Assembly (NCBI GenBank): GCA_024734555.1
Contig: JANPWX010000333.1
Coordinates: 195,240-259,239 of the forward strand
Origin: Trochalopteron elliotii
Lineage: Eukaryota > Chordata > Aves > Passeriformes > Leiothrichidae
Reading direction: 5' to 3'
DNA length: 64,000 nucleotides
In this document: positions 36,026 to 48,375 of the stretch, in pieces
Layout of the letters: the number at the start of each line of letters is the position of its first letter
How positions within the stretch are numbered: position 1 is the stretch's first letter
Program-made: the position numbers and the translations under genes
The notes under the pieces: model-generated
Databases searched by the model: none
What the model saw: the letters and a program-made list of their open reading frames with translations, nothing else
Told to the model about the DNA's origin: nothing

Positions 36026-39000
36026 CAGGAAGAGTATGACCAAACTAGACAGTGTTACCACAGAATGTTGTTCCTAGAAGACCTCCTTGCCCATGACAGA
36101 AGAGTTTCTAGTGAACAGCTTTCCAGTGGAGAGCCTGGGCTACTGGGAGGATTGTCTGGCTGGTTTTTGAAGGCAGCTTCTTGAGCTACTGGCTCTTGAA
36201 AGCAAGTATCAGACAGGGAGTAGACAGTTTGGTCTAGTCCGATCTTCCTTTTACTGTGGCCTAGTCAACGCTAGGTGTTATTAACCACATTTTCTCACAG
36301 TTGTTTTCCCTGTCTTGAGACCTCTGGATAGGACCTCAAGAGGGTGGAGAGCTGGAGGGTTTTTGTGAGCACTAAGAAAATTCTCCTCTCTGCTTCTTCT
36401 ACCCATGCTGTGTAAGCAGAACATGATGCCACTTGAGATGAACAAATGGAAACTGCCACCTAAACTTCTGGACAGCTACTTCTTTTTGGGGGAAAAATAT
36501 GGTGAATATATCAACTTAAACCTTCACTTTTGTTTTTCAAACCTGTTGATTAACGGAGGGGACAAATATGTTTTATGGGCAGATACATTCACTACTCACA
36601 CTGTACAGAAAAGAAAGACATGGTCCAAAACCTGCCATTAAATATTTCTCATGAATGCTTGTTGTTAGAAGGGAGCTGCAGCTATGCTAATACAGTATGC
36701 TCTCTACAAAAAACCCTGTAATTGGGACAAGGCAGCCACAAAGCCTCCCGCAGCTGGCAGGAATTGTGACTGTTCTCTTCAGCTTTAATCATGGCTTTTA
36801 AAGCAGATCAGTAACAGCCACAATTAGCCTTTTAGATTGGTCTCAGAAATTACCATTTTTAAAATATGGTGACTCTGCAGGCACAGACCCAAAAGCTCTG
36901 AGCTCTGCATAAAACAAGCAGCCGCACACCCTGACTTGCTTGTCACTTGTTTGGTTGCTCCTTTGTTTCTGCAGAATTGTGGTTCTAAAAAGCAGACAGG
37001 AACTCGTACAGATTTCTCAAGAGGAAATAACTTTAGCCACCTCCTTTTCCTCAATAAACCCACCCTCTGAGACAGCTTCTTCTCTGAAGGAGTGTCTGGC
37101 ACTCCGGCTGTGAATGAGGGAAGGGAGGCACTGCCATGTGGTGGCTGCTGCCTCAAAAGGTTGCTGGTTCTTGCTCAGCAGAAAAAACTCTGAATCTTAC
37201 TTAGGAGGGAAGGATTGAAACAAAGCCTTTGGGAATGGAGACATGAGAGAACAAAGAGATGAAATAAACAGGAAAATTTTCATTCCAGCAAAGGGCCCCG
37301 GAGATCCCCGTGGGGAGGATATGGAAAGCAGTGTAGGAATAGGAACAAGCCCCTCGTTGGAGCAGGTGGTGGGGTGTGTAGGTTGCTGTTGAGAGAGTCT
37401 TTCAGAGCACCTCCACAAACAGCAGCAGTTCAGCCTGACAAGGCTGGCAAGAGCTTGTTTTGCTCATATCTGCCTCTGCTAAGCCGCTCAGGAGTTTCTG
37501 TCTGCACAGCAAGGTTACTCGGTGACCCTCACATCTTTTGTGAACCCTCTGTGTCAGCCACACAAGTCCTGGCATACAAAACCGGGTATCCCTATCTAAG
37601 ATCTCTCTCTCCCTATTCTGTGTGGGATTACAAACGCCTCATTCCTTCTTGGAGGGTTTGCCAGCACAGCAACACAAAGGAGCCTTTTCAAGTAGAGATC
37701 TGGCCTTTGTGCCTCAGGGCTTAATTCTCTGATGCTACGGCTGCTTTGTACCACTCTGGCTTACAGAGTCTTTAAAGTACAAGTGTAAGTGCACTTGGAT
37801 GTGTCTCCGTGTCAGGTGGTAACAGGATGTTTCTTGCCTACCTCAAAGAGTGACGGAGCACTGTTATCAACCAACACTTCCACCGGGCTTTGATTTCCCT
37901 CAAAAAAGCACTTTTCCATTGACACTCCTGGCTGGGTCTCACTGAAGCCTGCTGCAAGCCCCACACATGTCCTCCACAGCAGTACATCCCTGGCAGGATG
38001 GTGTGCCAGCTACTGGCCAACTTCTTTGTTCCCAAAACTTCATTACCTGTCTCACAAGCTGCACGTGCCTCAGGCAGCAGAGGGTTTGGGAATGAGATGT
38101 GGCAGCTGGATCTCTGTGGCAGACATGAGCAGTCCACAGTCTCTGTGTTGTCCTACTTCTGTGAAAACAACAGAAAGATGATGCTCCCTGAACAAAATTT
38201 TCCAAGCAATGCAATTATAAAATGGCCAAAGGATAAAAATCCATGTGTGTAAGAAATACCGACGAAACCCGCAGCCCATGCAGCATATCCATAAAGAATT
38301 CTGATATTTCCTTGCTTTATTTCTGCCACAAAATTGGGAAATTTATAAAAATCTTCATTTTTCAACACCGTAATTTGTCTTTTTCTATACTCACCACAGA
38401 CCTAGGAAGAAAAGAGTTGAAGCCTCAGTTACAGGAGGCTTTCAAAGAAGCAAAGGAAAATCAGCTTTATGGAGCAATCCTGCTTGATGAATAACATGTG
38501 GAGCTTAGGCTGAGCCTTTCATCTCCACATGGACATGTGGACAGCAGAGCAAAGTACCCACTTTGTACTTTAGGCCTGTCGTTCACCACATCCACTCAAT
38601 CAAATGGCATTGAAAGGTGGAAATGCTGATTTTGTCCATGATGGCTGATAATGGGTTTAACACCTCCCTGGGAAAGTGCAGTAGGAATTGGCAGGAATAC
38701 AAACCTTGTATTTCCTGAGGTCACACTTTGCTTTTAAAATGGGACTTTTTGCTGCTGTAAATAGGGTGAATGCTGAGCCAGAGCCATCATTAAGGTTTGC
38801 ATGTTCTGCACTGCCCATTACTACACTTGTCTACATCAAAATCTGCACATAGCAGGCACAGCAGGAGTCTGATAAACCAAATGCTTCTGAATGCAGTTTA
38901 ACGTTGGGCTTTCAATTATTCCCACTTTATGGAGTTAATCATTGAGGCAATGTGCATTAACAGTAAACCAAAAGGTACCTTCACCAAGGATAAACGCTAT

Positions 39001-39929
39001 TGGAATGACAGAGAGTGATTCATATTATAAATAGCAAAGCAAAGGATAATGAGTTTATTTCAAATGCCAAAATGGGCTGCATTTCCACCCCATAGCTTTA
39101 AGGGATCAGAAATCATCTTTTTTGTGTGTATTTGTAATAACTGACACTAGGATGGAGCACAAGCAAATTACTTAGTTCTCACGTTAGCCTTGCCCACCTC
39201 CTCCCTGCTCACCAGTTCCCAAATATCACATTTGAGGCACACATCCTCTTCACTGTTTTGTCTTCACTCTGTCTTCCTCCTCATTCTGTGGTATCTCCTA
39301 GAAATGCCAGCACCAAGCACTAATGGGAGCATTTTAACAGCAAATTCAGGAACACTTGCCTGTAACAAGAGCAGAGCCTTATTCAGAGCTGTATGGCCCT
39401 CACGGATGTGCAGTTGCTGAAAATGTATCAAGTGGGTGCTGTTGCCTTGATGTTCTCTTTTTATGCCATTCAGCAAAATGTGCTTATTTAGATTCAGAAT
39501 TCCTGTCCTTGGGAAAATGAAAAGCTTTTTTTCCATCCTTCCCATCCCAAAATGGAATGGAAACCATCTTAAAAAGTTGAATTTTTGAGATTTTTTTTTT
39601 CAACCTGTTTTCAGGAATGAAATAATGTGCAGCAACTGTCCTTGTTGGCTCACACAAGGTGAAGTTTTGTGTCTCGTTTAAGCAGGTCCTGTTTCTCTGT
39701 GTTGCACAGAGGACATGTGGCTCTCAGAGCACAAAGGTTGTGGAATCTGGTGGGAAATTATGTCTCTTAGATCATCAAGATCTCTTAAGTATGTTTTCTT
39801 TATCATTATTCTGATTTTATACACAGTCCTTTGTCTAAACTTTGCGAAGTTGTCTCCTCAGAAAACCTTTTTTTTTCCCCCAGAAATAACTGCTTAAAAA
39901 TTTAACATCTTGTGAAAAATTCAAGGAAA

Positions 39930-40540
39930 ACTGTTCTTTATAATTAGAATTTTAATTGATATCTGCTTGAATATGTTAGCTGATTCATTATTGAAATTCT
40001 ATTCTTACTAAGCTTTTTTATTTTAAAGAAATGCAACGTTTCATTAAAAGAAATGTGACAGGTCTAAATGTCTTCAAAGGAAAATTATTTTGCATAATGA
40101 ATTGTGGCATTCAAGCCAACCTCATTGTCTGCTCTCATATCTGATAATGCCATGTGGTACAGACAGCCTCCCACATCCATAGAAATGTAATATTTGACAC
40201 CACTATTTTTAAAATTGGCGTATTAGCCTGTAATGCAACTGAGTTTCATGAGGTTTCAGGATGAGGCTTATGGAATTGCCCAAGGGAATATAATGCACGG
40301 TACCAACAAATCAACCAACCTGCCCATGGCTTTAATTTCTTGCAGAGAGCAATACTTGGTGATAATGTCAGCTCTGAAGAAAAATCTAGCAAAATTTTCT
40401 TCATCTGAATGTGGAAGTCACTTTATTAACGGAGAGTATTTAACTTGCTGCTTGAATGAAGGAAAATGTTTCATAAAAATAGCTTGGAAAAAAGACAATT
40501 GCCTATTTCTTCCTAAGCTGGTCTATAACTTCTAGACAGT
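39930..40540. promoter_or_regulatory. Candidate conserved noncoding element
   Basis: This is an AT-rich, repeat-free block with TAATGAATTG-like, GCATAATGAATTG and CATTAAAAG words, of the type found in developmental enhancers near brain genes. The call rests on base composition and texture only, and no motif is decisive. Confidence 0.2.
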
Positions 40541-41324
40541 GTCCTGCTAATTGCAAAAACCTGACACATTCAAGTCATAAATCAACATTTCTCAAGGCAG
40601 CCAAAATAGCCTTTAAAATTCATTTGGGTAAGACTGCTTTACTGCAGTGCTGAAACCACAGTTTCTCAACAGCAGCTCCCTATTCAGTCCAAGTATCTCT
40701 GCCAAGAGCTGGTAAGACAAATAGGAAAGCTGGGCAGAAAAGAGGGGGATGATGAAAGAAAACTTTGCTGCAAATTATAAACAAAATGCTTTTAAGTTAT
40801 CTCATTTCAAGTGTCTTTTGCCTCCACCATATCTCGCAGTAACTCTTTCAGGAGCGATGGGTTGTGCTGATCAGCCCTGACTCACTCCCTGTTCAGGCAA
40901 TCTCCCAAGGGCAGCTTTCCCCACCAAGAGATGGGGAGGCACCTTTAGGATTTCACACATTTTGCCTGAAACTGCAAGCAGGACTTGACCACAGAAGATA
41001 GCTCTCTTTCTTCCTCCCTGGGGATCTTCCTCCCTACCGTGTTTTGCTTGATTCTGTCTGTCCCATCTCAGATTTGATTTATATTCCTTTTTCTTTCCTT
41101 AGTCAGCCTCTTCCTACTGCACATCATCTCCCTGCATCATCTTCCTGATCAGGAGGGAAAAGTGATTATCCTGTGGCTCTCACTAATCCTCACTCCCCAT
41201 CACTTGAAAGGTTTTTTTAGGGTGATGATTTCCAGCCTTCCTGAAATTGAGTAAAAATTAACACTTAGAAGCCCCAGGATCTGTGTTCTGTGGATCTGAC
41301 CCCAGGCAAAACACGGCTCTGGCT

Positions 41325-41466
41325 GGGGCTGTTTTACGTCTAATCACAGCAGAAGAACAGCTTCTACTGAGTCTTATTTGTAGTTTTTTATCTCAGGGGC
41401 TGTTTTACATCTAATCACAGCAGAAGAACAGCTCCTACCCAGTCTTATTTGTAGTTTTTTATCTCA
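41325..41466 (+). repeat. Tandem duplication, two 71-bp units
   Basis: Unit 1 (41325-41395) and unit 2 (41396-41466) both begin GGGGCTGTTTTAC and end GTAGTTTTTTATCTCA. They have the same length and differ at about five positions (for example ACGTCT against ACATCT). It is a simple head-to-tail duplication at about 93% identity. Confidence 0.95.
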
Positions 41467-42154
41467 CTGTCCAGCTAAGCCAATCAATTGCTGCAAACTG
41501 TGTTGTGCTGCAGGGTAAAGAATAATAGAGAAATATTCAGCCAAACTGTACAAATGTTCCTCCTACTGGTGTGTGTCTGTGTTGGAACAGCAGCCCAGCC
41601 CCTGCTTGCCAGGTAATGCCACTGCTCTTTGACAAGGCTCTTACAGCTCTTTCACTTTCAGGGGGAAAAACATAACAAGAGCCATCACTCACCTCAGGAA
41701 GCATCCACGGAATAATTACTCCCTCCAAAACAATTATATCTGCAAAATGCTTCTTTTCCTCAGAGGGAAGATCCTCGTGGAGACTGTTCCCAATTAAGGT
41801 TAATATATGCCTCCATTTCTTCAGGAAAAGGGTTGTTCTGGTCCCCACCGGAACCACTCGGAGACTTTAATGGTCTTTGAACCAAGCCCAGTGACAATGT
41901 GTCTTCATTAGTGATAGGAGTGCTCCCTTGCTTCAGGTTTCTCTGAGGTTTGGATGCTCATCCATCACACTGTGGCGTGCTGGGGACAAGAAATTGGACA
42001 TGAACTTAGGGGAAGAACTGAGATTTCCTACAATTCGGCTGCCCCTCGTGCCTGATTCAAGGGCTGCATGGAGGATGGTATTTTCAGTGACATTTGCTGT
42101 GGTGACACTGTTGGGACCAGGCCTTGCCTCCAGCTTCAACATGGCTGGGAAATC

Positions 42155-42302
42155 ACTAAATCATGGAGTGGTTTTGGATGGGAGAGACCTTAAAGCTCAC
42201 CTCAGTCCAACCCACTGCCATGGGCAGGGACACCTTCCCATAGGTTGCTTCAAAGTGGGGCTGGGCAGCTCAGCACTGGTTCTGGACATTCTCCAGTGTT
42301 CC
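42155..42302 (-). mobile_element. CR1 LINE 3' end, reverse orientation
   Basis: The + strand reads AATCATGGAGTGGTTTTGGA, then GGGAGAGACCTTAAAGCTCA, TCCAACCCACTGCCATGGGC and AGGGACACCTTCCCATAGG. This is the reverse complement of the 'catggcagggggtgg...ttaaggtc...aaccattctatgatt' CR1 end. Confidence 0.92.
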
Positions 42303-42537
42303 TAGCTGTCAACTGGTGTCCTCTGGGCCATTACTGGAGCAGCATATTGTCCTGAGTGATATGCACACTGAAGTAGTCCTCAGTTTTTGGGGCTGGAAGC
42401 TGCCAAGGGAGGGTAAGGAAATGAATCATTATGCAGCAATCTTTCTTGCTTTATACCTCTGCAAAACAGTTCTGGAATAGTTTCTGTGACAATTGCCCCA
42501 CAACAACTACATCTAAGGTTCCTGGGAGGAGCAGGAA

Positions 42538-42560
42538 TTTTTTTTTCTTTTTTTTTTCTT
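42538..42560 (+). repeat. T-rich homopolymer tract
   Basis: Runs of T are broken by single C bases. It is simple low-complexity sequence. Confidence 0.8.
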
Positions 42561-43342
42561 GTTTAATTGTTTCATTTCAGTGCCATATTAAGCAAACAAA
42601 CTGCCAGACTGCTACCCTGGAGCTCACTGCAGAGTCATTCTTACCAAATGCCTGGAAAATTTGAAGACAAATTCCCTCTGACTTTCATGGGCTCTTTTAT
42701 CACCTCATCCACACTTTCATCACCCTGCTTATGTTTTCCTGTATATCCCATTACTTTTTACAACAAACAGGGTGCAGTTGTTAATATTGATCACCATTCT
42801 TCTTTCTCTCACACACAGACTGACTTCTCTCCCTCTCCCTTTCATCATACAGTCGTCAATCTCTACTTTTACCCTGGTTTAGATATTGTATGAGCTTTTT
42901 CTTTTCATTTTCTATTATTCATTTAATGACTCCTCTATATTGAATCTGTGCTACAAAATCTCTGCAATGTGCTGGTACCTGAAGTTCCCCCTAATTCTTC
43001 CAGTGCTGTGGTTTCCAAAGCCTTGCTCTCTTGCCATGGCTGTCTGTGCAACATTTCACACTGTTCCCTTCAGGATTGCTTTTCTCAGCTCCTCCAACAG
43101 TGTAAGGGTTTCCTTCCAAAATATCCGTGGCTCTTCTTGGCATCCAGGTGCCTGTAGCACATTACAATGAATGGGGGAAAAATAAGTCAGTTGTGAGCTG
43201 CAGACAGATTAAGGGGTTGTGCCAGCCTTTAAATCACCAGAGCACCTAAATATTTGTTTAAAAAAATTATAAGCACCCTCTCATCAAATGTAGTACTCAA
43301 AAAACTATTGGATTTTAATCAAATGAGAATGAAGGCAGCATA

Positions 43343-43420
43343 CAGTGGCTCCCATTCATCTCAAGGCATCTTAATTCTGGCTCCAAATATTGCTGAAAGT
43401 GAGATGAATGGGAACTACTG
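43343..43420. repeat. 21-bp inverted repeat, 36-base spacer
   Basis: CAGTGGCTCCCATTCATCTC (arm 43343-43363) matches the reverse complement of the arm at 43400-43420 at 19 of 21 positions. The 14-bp core TCCCATTCATCTCA/TGAGATGAATGGGA is perfect. Its texture resembles the palindromic amniote-type repeats at 35.97 and 49.5 kb. Confidence 0.8.
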
Positions 43421-43721
43421 ACACCACTGGCAGAGTCAGCTCTTAGCTCCTGATCACTCTTAAAGCAGCTCAGACTCACCATCTTGGGGTTTTAAGGGAA
43501 AGCCTATGCCTTGGAGTAATAGAGACTTTAACTTCTTAGTATAAATGTGTAGAATTGAGCCCCCATCTTCCCCCAGTCTTAAAAACTGTTTTGACTTGTG
43601 CCTGTGTCCAATATTCCATAATACCTACCCGATAGGAAGCCTGCATGATCAGCCAGGTGATGTTCCCAGGACAAGGCTCTTCCCCTGCTCTCCACTTGTA
43701 CTGGGCTTTACACTGGGTCTC

Positions 43722-43770
43722 TTTGCAGCTGGACTAGATGAACACTGTAGGACCCTTCCAAGTGAACTAC
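43722..43770 (+). mobile_element. CR1 LINE extreme 3' end
   Basis: CAGCTGGACTAGATGAACAC, then TGTAGGACCCTTCCAAGTGAACT, is the last part of a CR1 element just before its tail. The tail has been replaced by or expanded into the adjoining (TTCCA)n array. The sequence 5' of this may also be CR1 but is too diverged to call. Confidence 0.8.
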
Positions 43771-43830
43771 TTCCATTCCATTCCATTCCATTCCATTCCA
43801 TTCCATTCCATTCCATTCCATTCCATTCCA
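43771..43830 (+). repeat. (TTCCA)12 satellite
   Basis: Twelve perfect TTCCA units span exactly 60 bases. The unit equals the GGAAT of animal satellite DNA read on the other strand. Because the array sits where the CR1 tail should be, it most likely grew from that tail. The lack of any imperfect unit suggests recent expansion. Confidence 0.97.
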
Positions 43831-44399
43831 CCCTGTTAAATAAGGACCTGCAGCCATTTCTACACAAAACATTGCAGCTGGCCCTGAACACCCAACCCAG
43901 ACATGTCACACACTCCAAGACCCCTCTTACCTCCAGATCCACCTCTGCTGACTTTTGCAGGTCTGGGCTCTCTGGCTGTGCAGCCTGCTCTGAAATACAC
44001 TTGGGAGGTGGAGGGACGTTTGCAGTTTGGGATCCAGGTGAAATAAGTGGAAGAGCAACCAGGCAAAAATAACACTGAAGCTGCTTGGACCATGCTGTGC
44101 ATCAGCACAAGATGGATCCCACTGAGCATTCCAGCCAGCTCTGCCAGGCTGGGATCCCACTCGGCACTACCTGAGGAGTCATTTCCAAAGCCACTGAGTT
44201 TCTCTGTGCTCAAATGAAAGCAATACTTGTGGGCTATAAACCAGTAGTTGAATTTTACAATATCTATGTTGCTTATCAAACTTCTGAAGTCTGTCAGAAA
44301 TATGAGAAACACATGTGAGAGTTGCTTGTGAATATACAACGAAATTGTTCCTTTCTGGGAAGCAGAGATGCTTATCAAATAAATGAATAAAACAAAGTA

Positions 44400-44760
44400 T
44401 TCCTTCTTAACATGGAACTTACATCTTTAATAAATATCAGCCTCATGTTCTCATGAGAATCTTATTATACAACTTCCTTCACTGATTCATGTATTAATAC
44501 CATTTTGTATTAAGCTGGTACATAATTGATGATATGGAAGTGTTTTCGTATAACAACTCCTTCACTGCATAATATAACCCACTTATCATATTTTCAGCTC
44601 AAAATTCAGCAAGTTCACACATGCATTATACACTAAAATGAACACATTAACTGTATAAAAGTACAGTATATCATTTGCAAATTGCATGCAAACCAAAGAA
44701 AATATACAATGCTAAATGCTGACTTTGATACAGTTCATGTTGAAAGGCATAAATCAGCTA
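44400..44760. promoter_or_regulatory. AT-rich candidate conserved element with octamer words
   Basis: This repeat-free AT-rich block contains the palindromic octamer ATTTGCAAAT (44673-44682), which reads ATGCAAAT-like on both strands, followed by ATGCAAAC (44686-44693). Such words bind POU-domain factors. The enhancer role is inference only. Confidence 0.25.
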
Positions 44761-45488
44761 ATAGAAAAAAAAAGATTGAGCTCAGTGGAATGGAAAAATC
44801 CTCTGCAGGAAACTAGACCCGACCTAGTGATTTGGGTGTAACCTGTGTCCTTTATGGCTGTGATTAACATATATGTTACCCATTCAGACACAGGACTTTC
44901 CCCCAGAAAAACAGTCCTGTCTTTCAGTACCACTCACTAGAAGCAGGTGAAACCCCTGAAAAGATTTGACTTTTAGGTTTAGGAAATTATTGTTTTGGTT
45001 TGTATTCTTTAGCCTGGATTTGCTTAACAGGAATCAGCAATACTTCAATATCTAATATAGTAAAATTACCTAAGGCTCAGGAGACTGCTTTGTTTTATAA
45101 AAGCTATTTAAAACCAAGCCCAGGAAGAGAGAGAAGGAAACCAAACAGCCCACCAGGGCAGTGACAGCATGGACCAACACTCCCTGTATTGACTTACAAG
45201 GTTTTCATCCTGTGGAGCTCATTTTACAGATGCTCAGGCAAAAGCATTAATATTGGAGAGCTCTCTGGAATAAGCTCACTGATAAAAAAGATGATGCTTT
45301 GAAGGAGGAACACGTTTCCTCTTCAGCCATATGCCAACAGAGGGAGAGTTCATTTCTGTGCTGCTGCTGTGTCCCAGGTGTCCCAGCCCAGGAAAGGGAC
45401 CGTGTGAGATGCCACTGCCTGTCATGGGCTTGTGCCAGCACAGGATTGGCTCCCAGTTTTCAGACACTGTTCAATTCCCTGTTATCTC

Positions 45489-45755
45489 CACAAGGGGGAA
45501 TGGCTTTAAACTGAAAGAGAACAGGTTTAGATTAGGTATTGGGAAGAAATTCTTCACAGTGGGGGTGGGCACACCCTGGCACAGGGTGCCCAGAGAAGCT
45601 GTGGCTGCCCCTGGATCCCTGGCAGTGTCCAAGGCCAAGTTGGACATTGGGGCTTGAAGCAGCCTGGGATAGTGGAAGATCCCTGTCCACGGCAGGGGGT
45701 GGAACAGGATGGTCTTTAAGGTCCCTTCCAACCCAAACCATTCTGTGATTCTATG
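45489..45755 (+). mobile_element. CR1 LINE 3' end
   Basis: It reads in CR1 order: CAAGGGGGAATGGCTTTAAA, TTTAGATTAGGTATTGGGAA, GAAATTCTTCACAGTGGGGG, GGCACAGGGTGCCCAGAGAA, then GGTCCCTTCCAACCCAAACC and the tail ATTCTGTGATTCTATG. It is well preserved and 5'-truncated. Confidence 0.96.
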
Positions 45756-46303
45756 TTGCACCATTAAAAATATAACAATACTGAACCTCCTGGCTCTTCC
45801 CTCTCCACCACAGAACTGACTCATCACTTCTCTGCTTTAGAAAAGGTGCTCAAGACCCTGGGTTCCCTTCCAGCTCCCTTGGGCAGGTGGCAAACCACAC
45901 TACCTGACCTTTTAACTCCCTCCCCTCAGAATGACCTCTCACTTCCCAACCCCCTGGCTCCTCTGGGCAGTAAAACAAGCCTTGCTCCAGCTACAGCCTG
46001 ATCCATTATTAATCTAGCATCATCACTATGTCTGGGACTTTGAGTCCAAGGCAGAAATAAAAACACAGCAGCACAGGCAGACTGGGAGCGCCATCAGAAC
46101 AGTGTTTGTAATTTAATAGAGCTACCTGGAGTAATGCTATAATCTCAAACAGCCTTCATGAGTTGTTCAGAGAGAGATTCCCTAAATCCTCAAATCAGCT
46201 ACAAATATATAGTTGCATTACTACCATGGATTTGGATGCCTTTGAAGTCAATAGAGAGATTCTTATGGATTTCTTACAGGCTTATGTGGTATTTACATAT
46301 ATA

Positions 46304-46366
46304 CACACATAGAAATACATATATTATATATATGTGTGTATATTATATATATATATATATATATAA
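46304..46366. repeat. AT/AC microsatellite
   Basis: TATATACACACATA, then TATTATATATATGTGTGTATA, then about ten TA units. This is a compound dinucleotide repeat. Confidence 0.9.
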
Positions 46367-47828
46367 ATCTCCCTAGAGGGTTAATCTGGATTGAGAGTCC
46401 CTGAGGAACTCATAGTTGAGACCCTAAGGAAAGGCACAGTCAGAAAGCTCTCTGTCTGCAGGGTTTTATTATAAAGTCTTTTGAACATAGTTTTTATTTC
46501 ATTAACCACCATCTTGCTTTCATTTTATCAAGGCAAGAGTTGTCTCTATTCTGTGATGTAGACATCACCATCTCAGAGTATGTTCCCAAGGAGGCCAATT
46601 TAGACACTGACAAGAAAATCACCCATTCCATTTGGACAGAGAAAAAATTATATTTTTCCAGCTGGAAAGGAAAAAAAAATCCTTCAGTGTAATCTTAATC
46701 AGGTTTGCTGGACAAGTCAGGGAAAGACAGAGGTTTTGCCAAAATGAGGATGAAAATGATGGGAAAAGGTAACTGAGTTTTATTTGCTTGTATCATTGCA
46801 GTGGTTTTCCCAAGCCCCTGGTGTTTACTGGGTGCAGAAGTAAGGCCAGATCTGCACAGATCCACCCACTGCCACCAGAGCCACCAAAGCTGGCCTGGGT
46901 CACCCATTCGTTTTTCATCCCTGTTTTTATCTTGCCCATCTTGCTCTCTTTCTGCCCCCATTCCCATGGTCTCCCATGACACAGTCCCCTCCTCTTCCAC
47001 CCTTATTTTGAGCAGCATTCCTCCTCCTCCTCCTGCTGCCTTTCCTCAGCTGCTGCTGCAGGGGCTGAGGGATGACACCAGGTCAGAGCAGCTCCAGCAT
47101 CACCCACAGCTCTGGACAGGCAGAGGCAGCTACAGCCAAAAACACCATGGAGCACAGTCACAGGAGATACCAAAAGACAGAGGGCTGGGGGATAACTTCT
47201 GCTGGAGGGCTTGACAGACAAAAGGAAGTGAGGTGAGGGATGAGGTAAAAATAAACACAGGTGTCCTTGGGAGGGCACAGATCAGATCAGAAGGCTCTGA
47301 CATTTCAACTGACATCTGTGAAAGCATTTCCAAACCAGACAGCAACTTGCTGTGGAACGGGGAATTGTTCCAGTGAGGAAAAAGTCCTTTTTTTAATACA
47401 GTAAAAAGGATGGTGTTATTAAACGTTTTTGTTTCATACTGATTTGGGATGGGGGATTAAAAGTAAATTAAAAGCCTGGTTTGCAGTCTAAGGGCTGCTT
47501 CTCACCTCAGTGGTCCTGCCAGTTGGGAAGAAAACCTTTTCATACAAGTCCAGGATGGGTTTGGCACCCCAAGTCCTGCTGCTTGTTCTCAGCAGTGGCC
47601 AAAAATCCTGTGGAAAGCCACCAGCATGGATGAGGTCTGACATCACTGCAGGATCTCAAAAAGCTCTGCCTGGGAGTCACACAAGGCTTAACCCCCAGAA
47701 CAAGGCCCCACTGCCATACAAACACAGGGAAAGGGTAATAAAAAAAATTAGCTGAAAACCCAAGTGTGTTTCTTTAACCAGATAATTTAAAATTTTGCTC
47801 TATATTTCTTTGTTCCAAAGCAGAAGAG

Positions 47829-47861
47829 AAAAAACAAAACAAAACAAAAAAAAACAACAGA
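47829..47861 (+). repeat. A-rich AAAAC tract
   Basis: Repeated AAAAC units with longer A-runs form a simple low-complexity repeat. Confidence 0.75.
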
Positions 47862-48119
47862 AAGTGTAAATGTAGACCAAGAACAAAAGGTGAGGCATGT
47901 GTTTAGTGAATAAGTAAGGCATGAGTAAGGAGTAAGAAACTTCAAGCTTCTTAAAATGTCTTTCTATTGCTAATTAAAACACTGTGCAGAATTTCCTGTG
48001 GGAAGAATCATGGAAATTAAGCCTTGTGGCACAATTCTGGCAGAGGGGTAAGATACAGCTGCCTCCCACTCAGACAAAATCCTCTACCACACTTTCCACC
48101 ATGCTCTCTCAGTCCAGCT

Positions 48120-48375
48120 TCCCACACACCTCACCACACTGTCCACCCTCTCTGTGAAGAAATGTTTCCTAATATCCAAACTTAATCTTCTCTGCCACAA
48201 CTTGAGGCCATTTCTTCTTATCCCATTGCTTGTTCCTGGGAGAGGGTGCTACCCCCCAGCCTGCTACAATCTTCTTTTGGGGAGTGAGAAGGTCCTCCCT
48301 GAGTCTGCTTTTCTCCAGGGTTAACACCCCCAACTCACTCAGCTGCTTCTCATAAAACTTTTCAAGGTAATTTGT
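48120..48375 (-). mobile_element. CR1 LINE fragment, reverse orientation
   Basis: The + strand reads TTTCCTAATATCCAAACTTA, CTGCCACAACTTGAGGCCAT, 'ttcttcttatcccattgcttg', then 'agaaggtcctccctgagtctgcttttctccag' and 'actcactcagctgcttctcataa'. This is the reverse complement of the CR1 segment lying upstream of the 3' end, so this copy lacks the tail. Confidence 0.92.

Larger units (their letters stand above)
30391..41324. other. Intergenic sequence, no gene recognised
   Basis: No exon or RNA gene was recognised. The stretch contains a CR1 (32.65 kb), a MIR-like fossil (33.13 kb), a palindromic amniote-type repeat piece (35.97 kb) and an AT-rich candidate conserved element (about 39.93-40.54 kb). 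The short open frames look like chance. Confidence 0.75.

Noticed and set aside
43545..44072. Open frame of 175 codons, the longest in the window
   Set aside because: It runs through the (TTCCA)12 satellite, which has no stop in this frame and inflates the length. It also overlaps a CR1 end. The opposite-strand 172-codon frame at 43860-44378 is likewise unrecognised.
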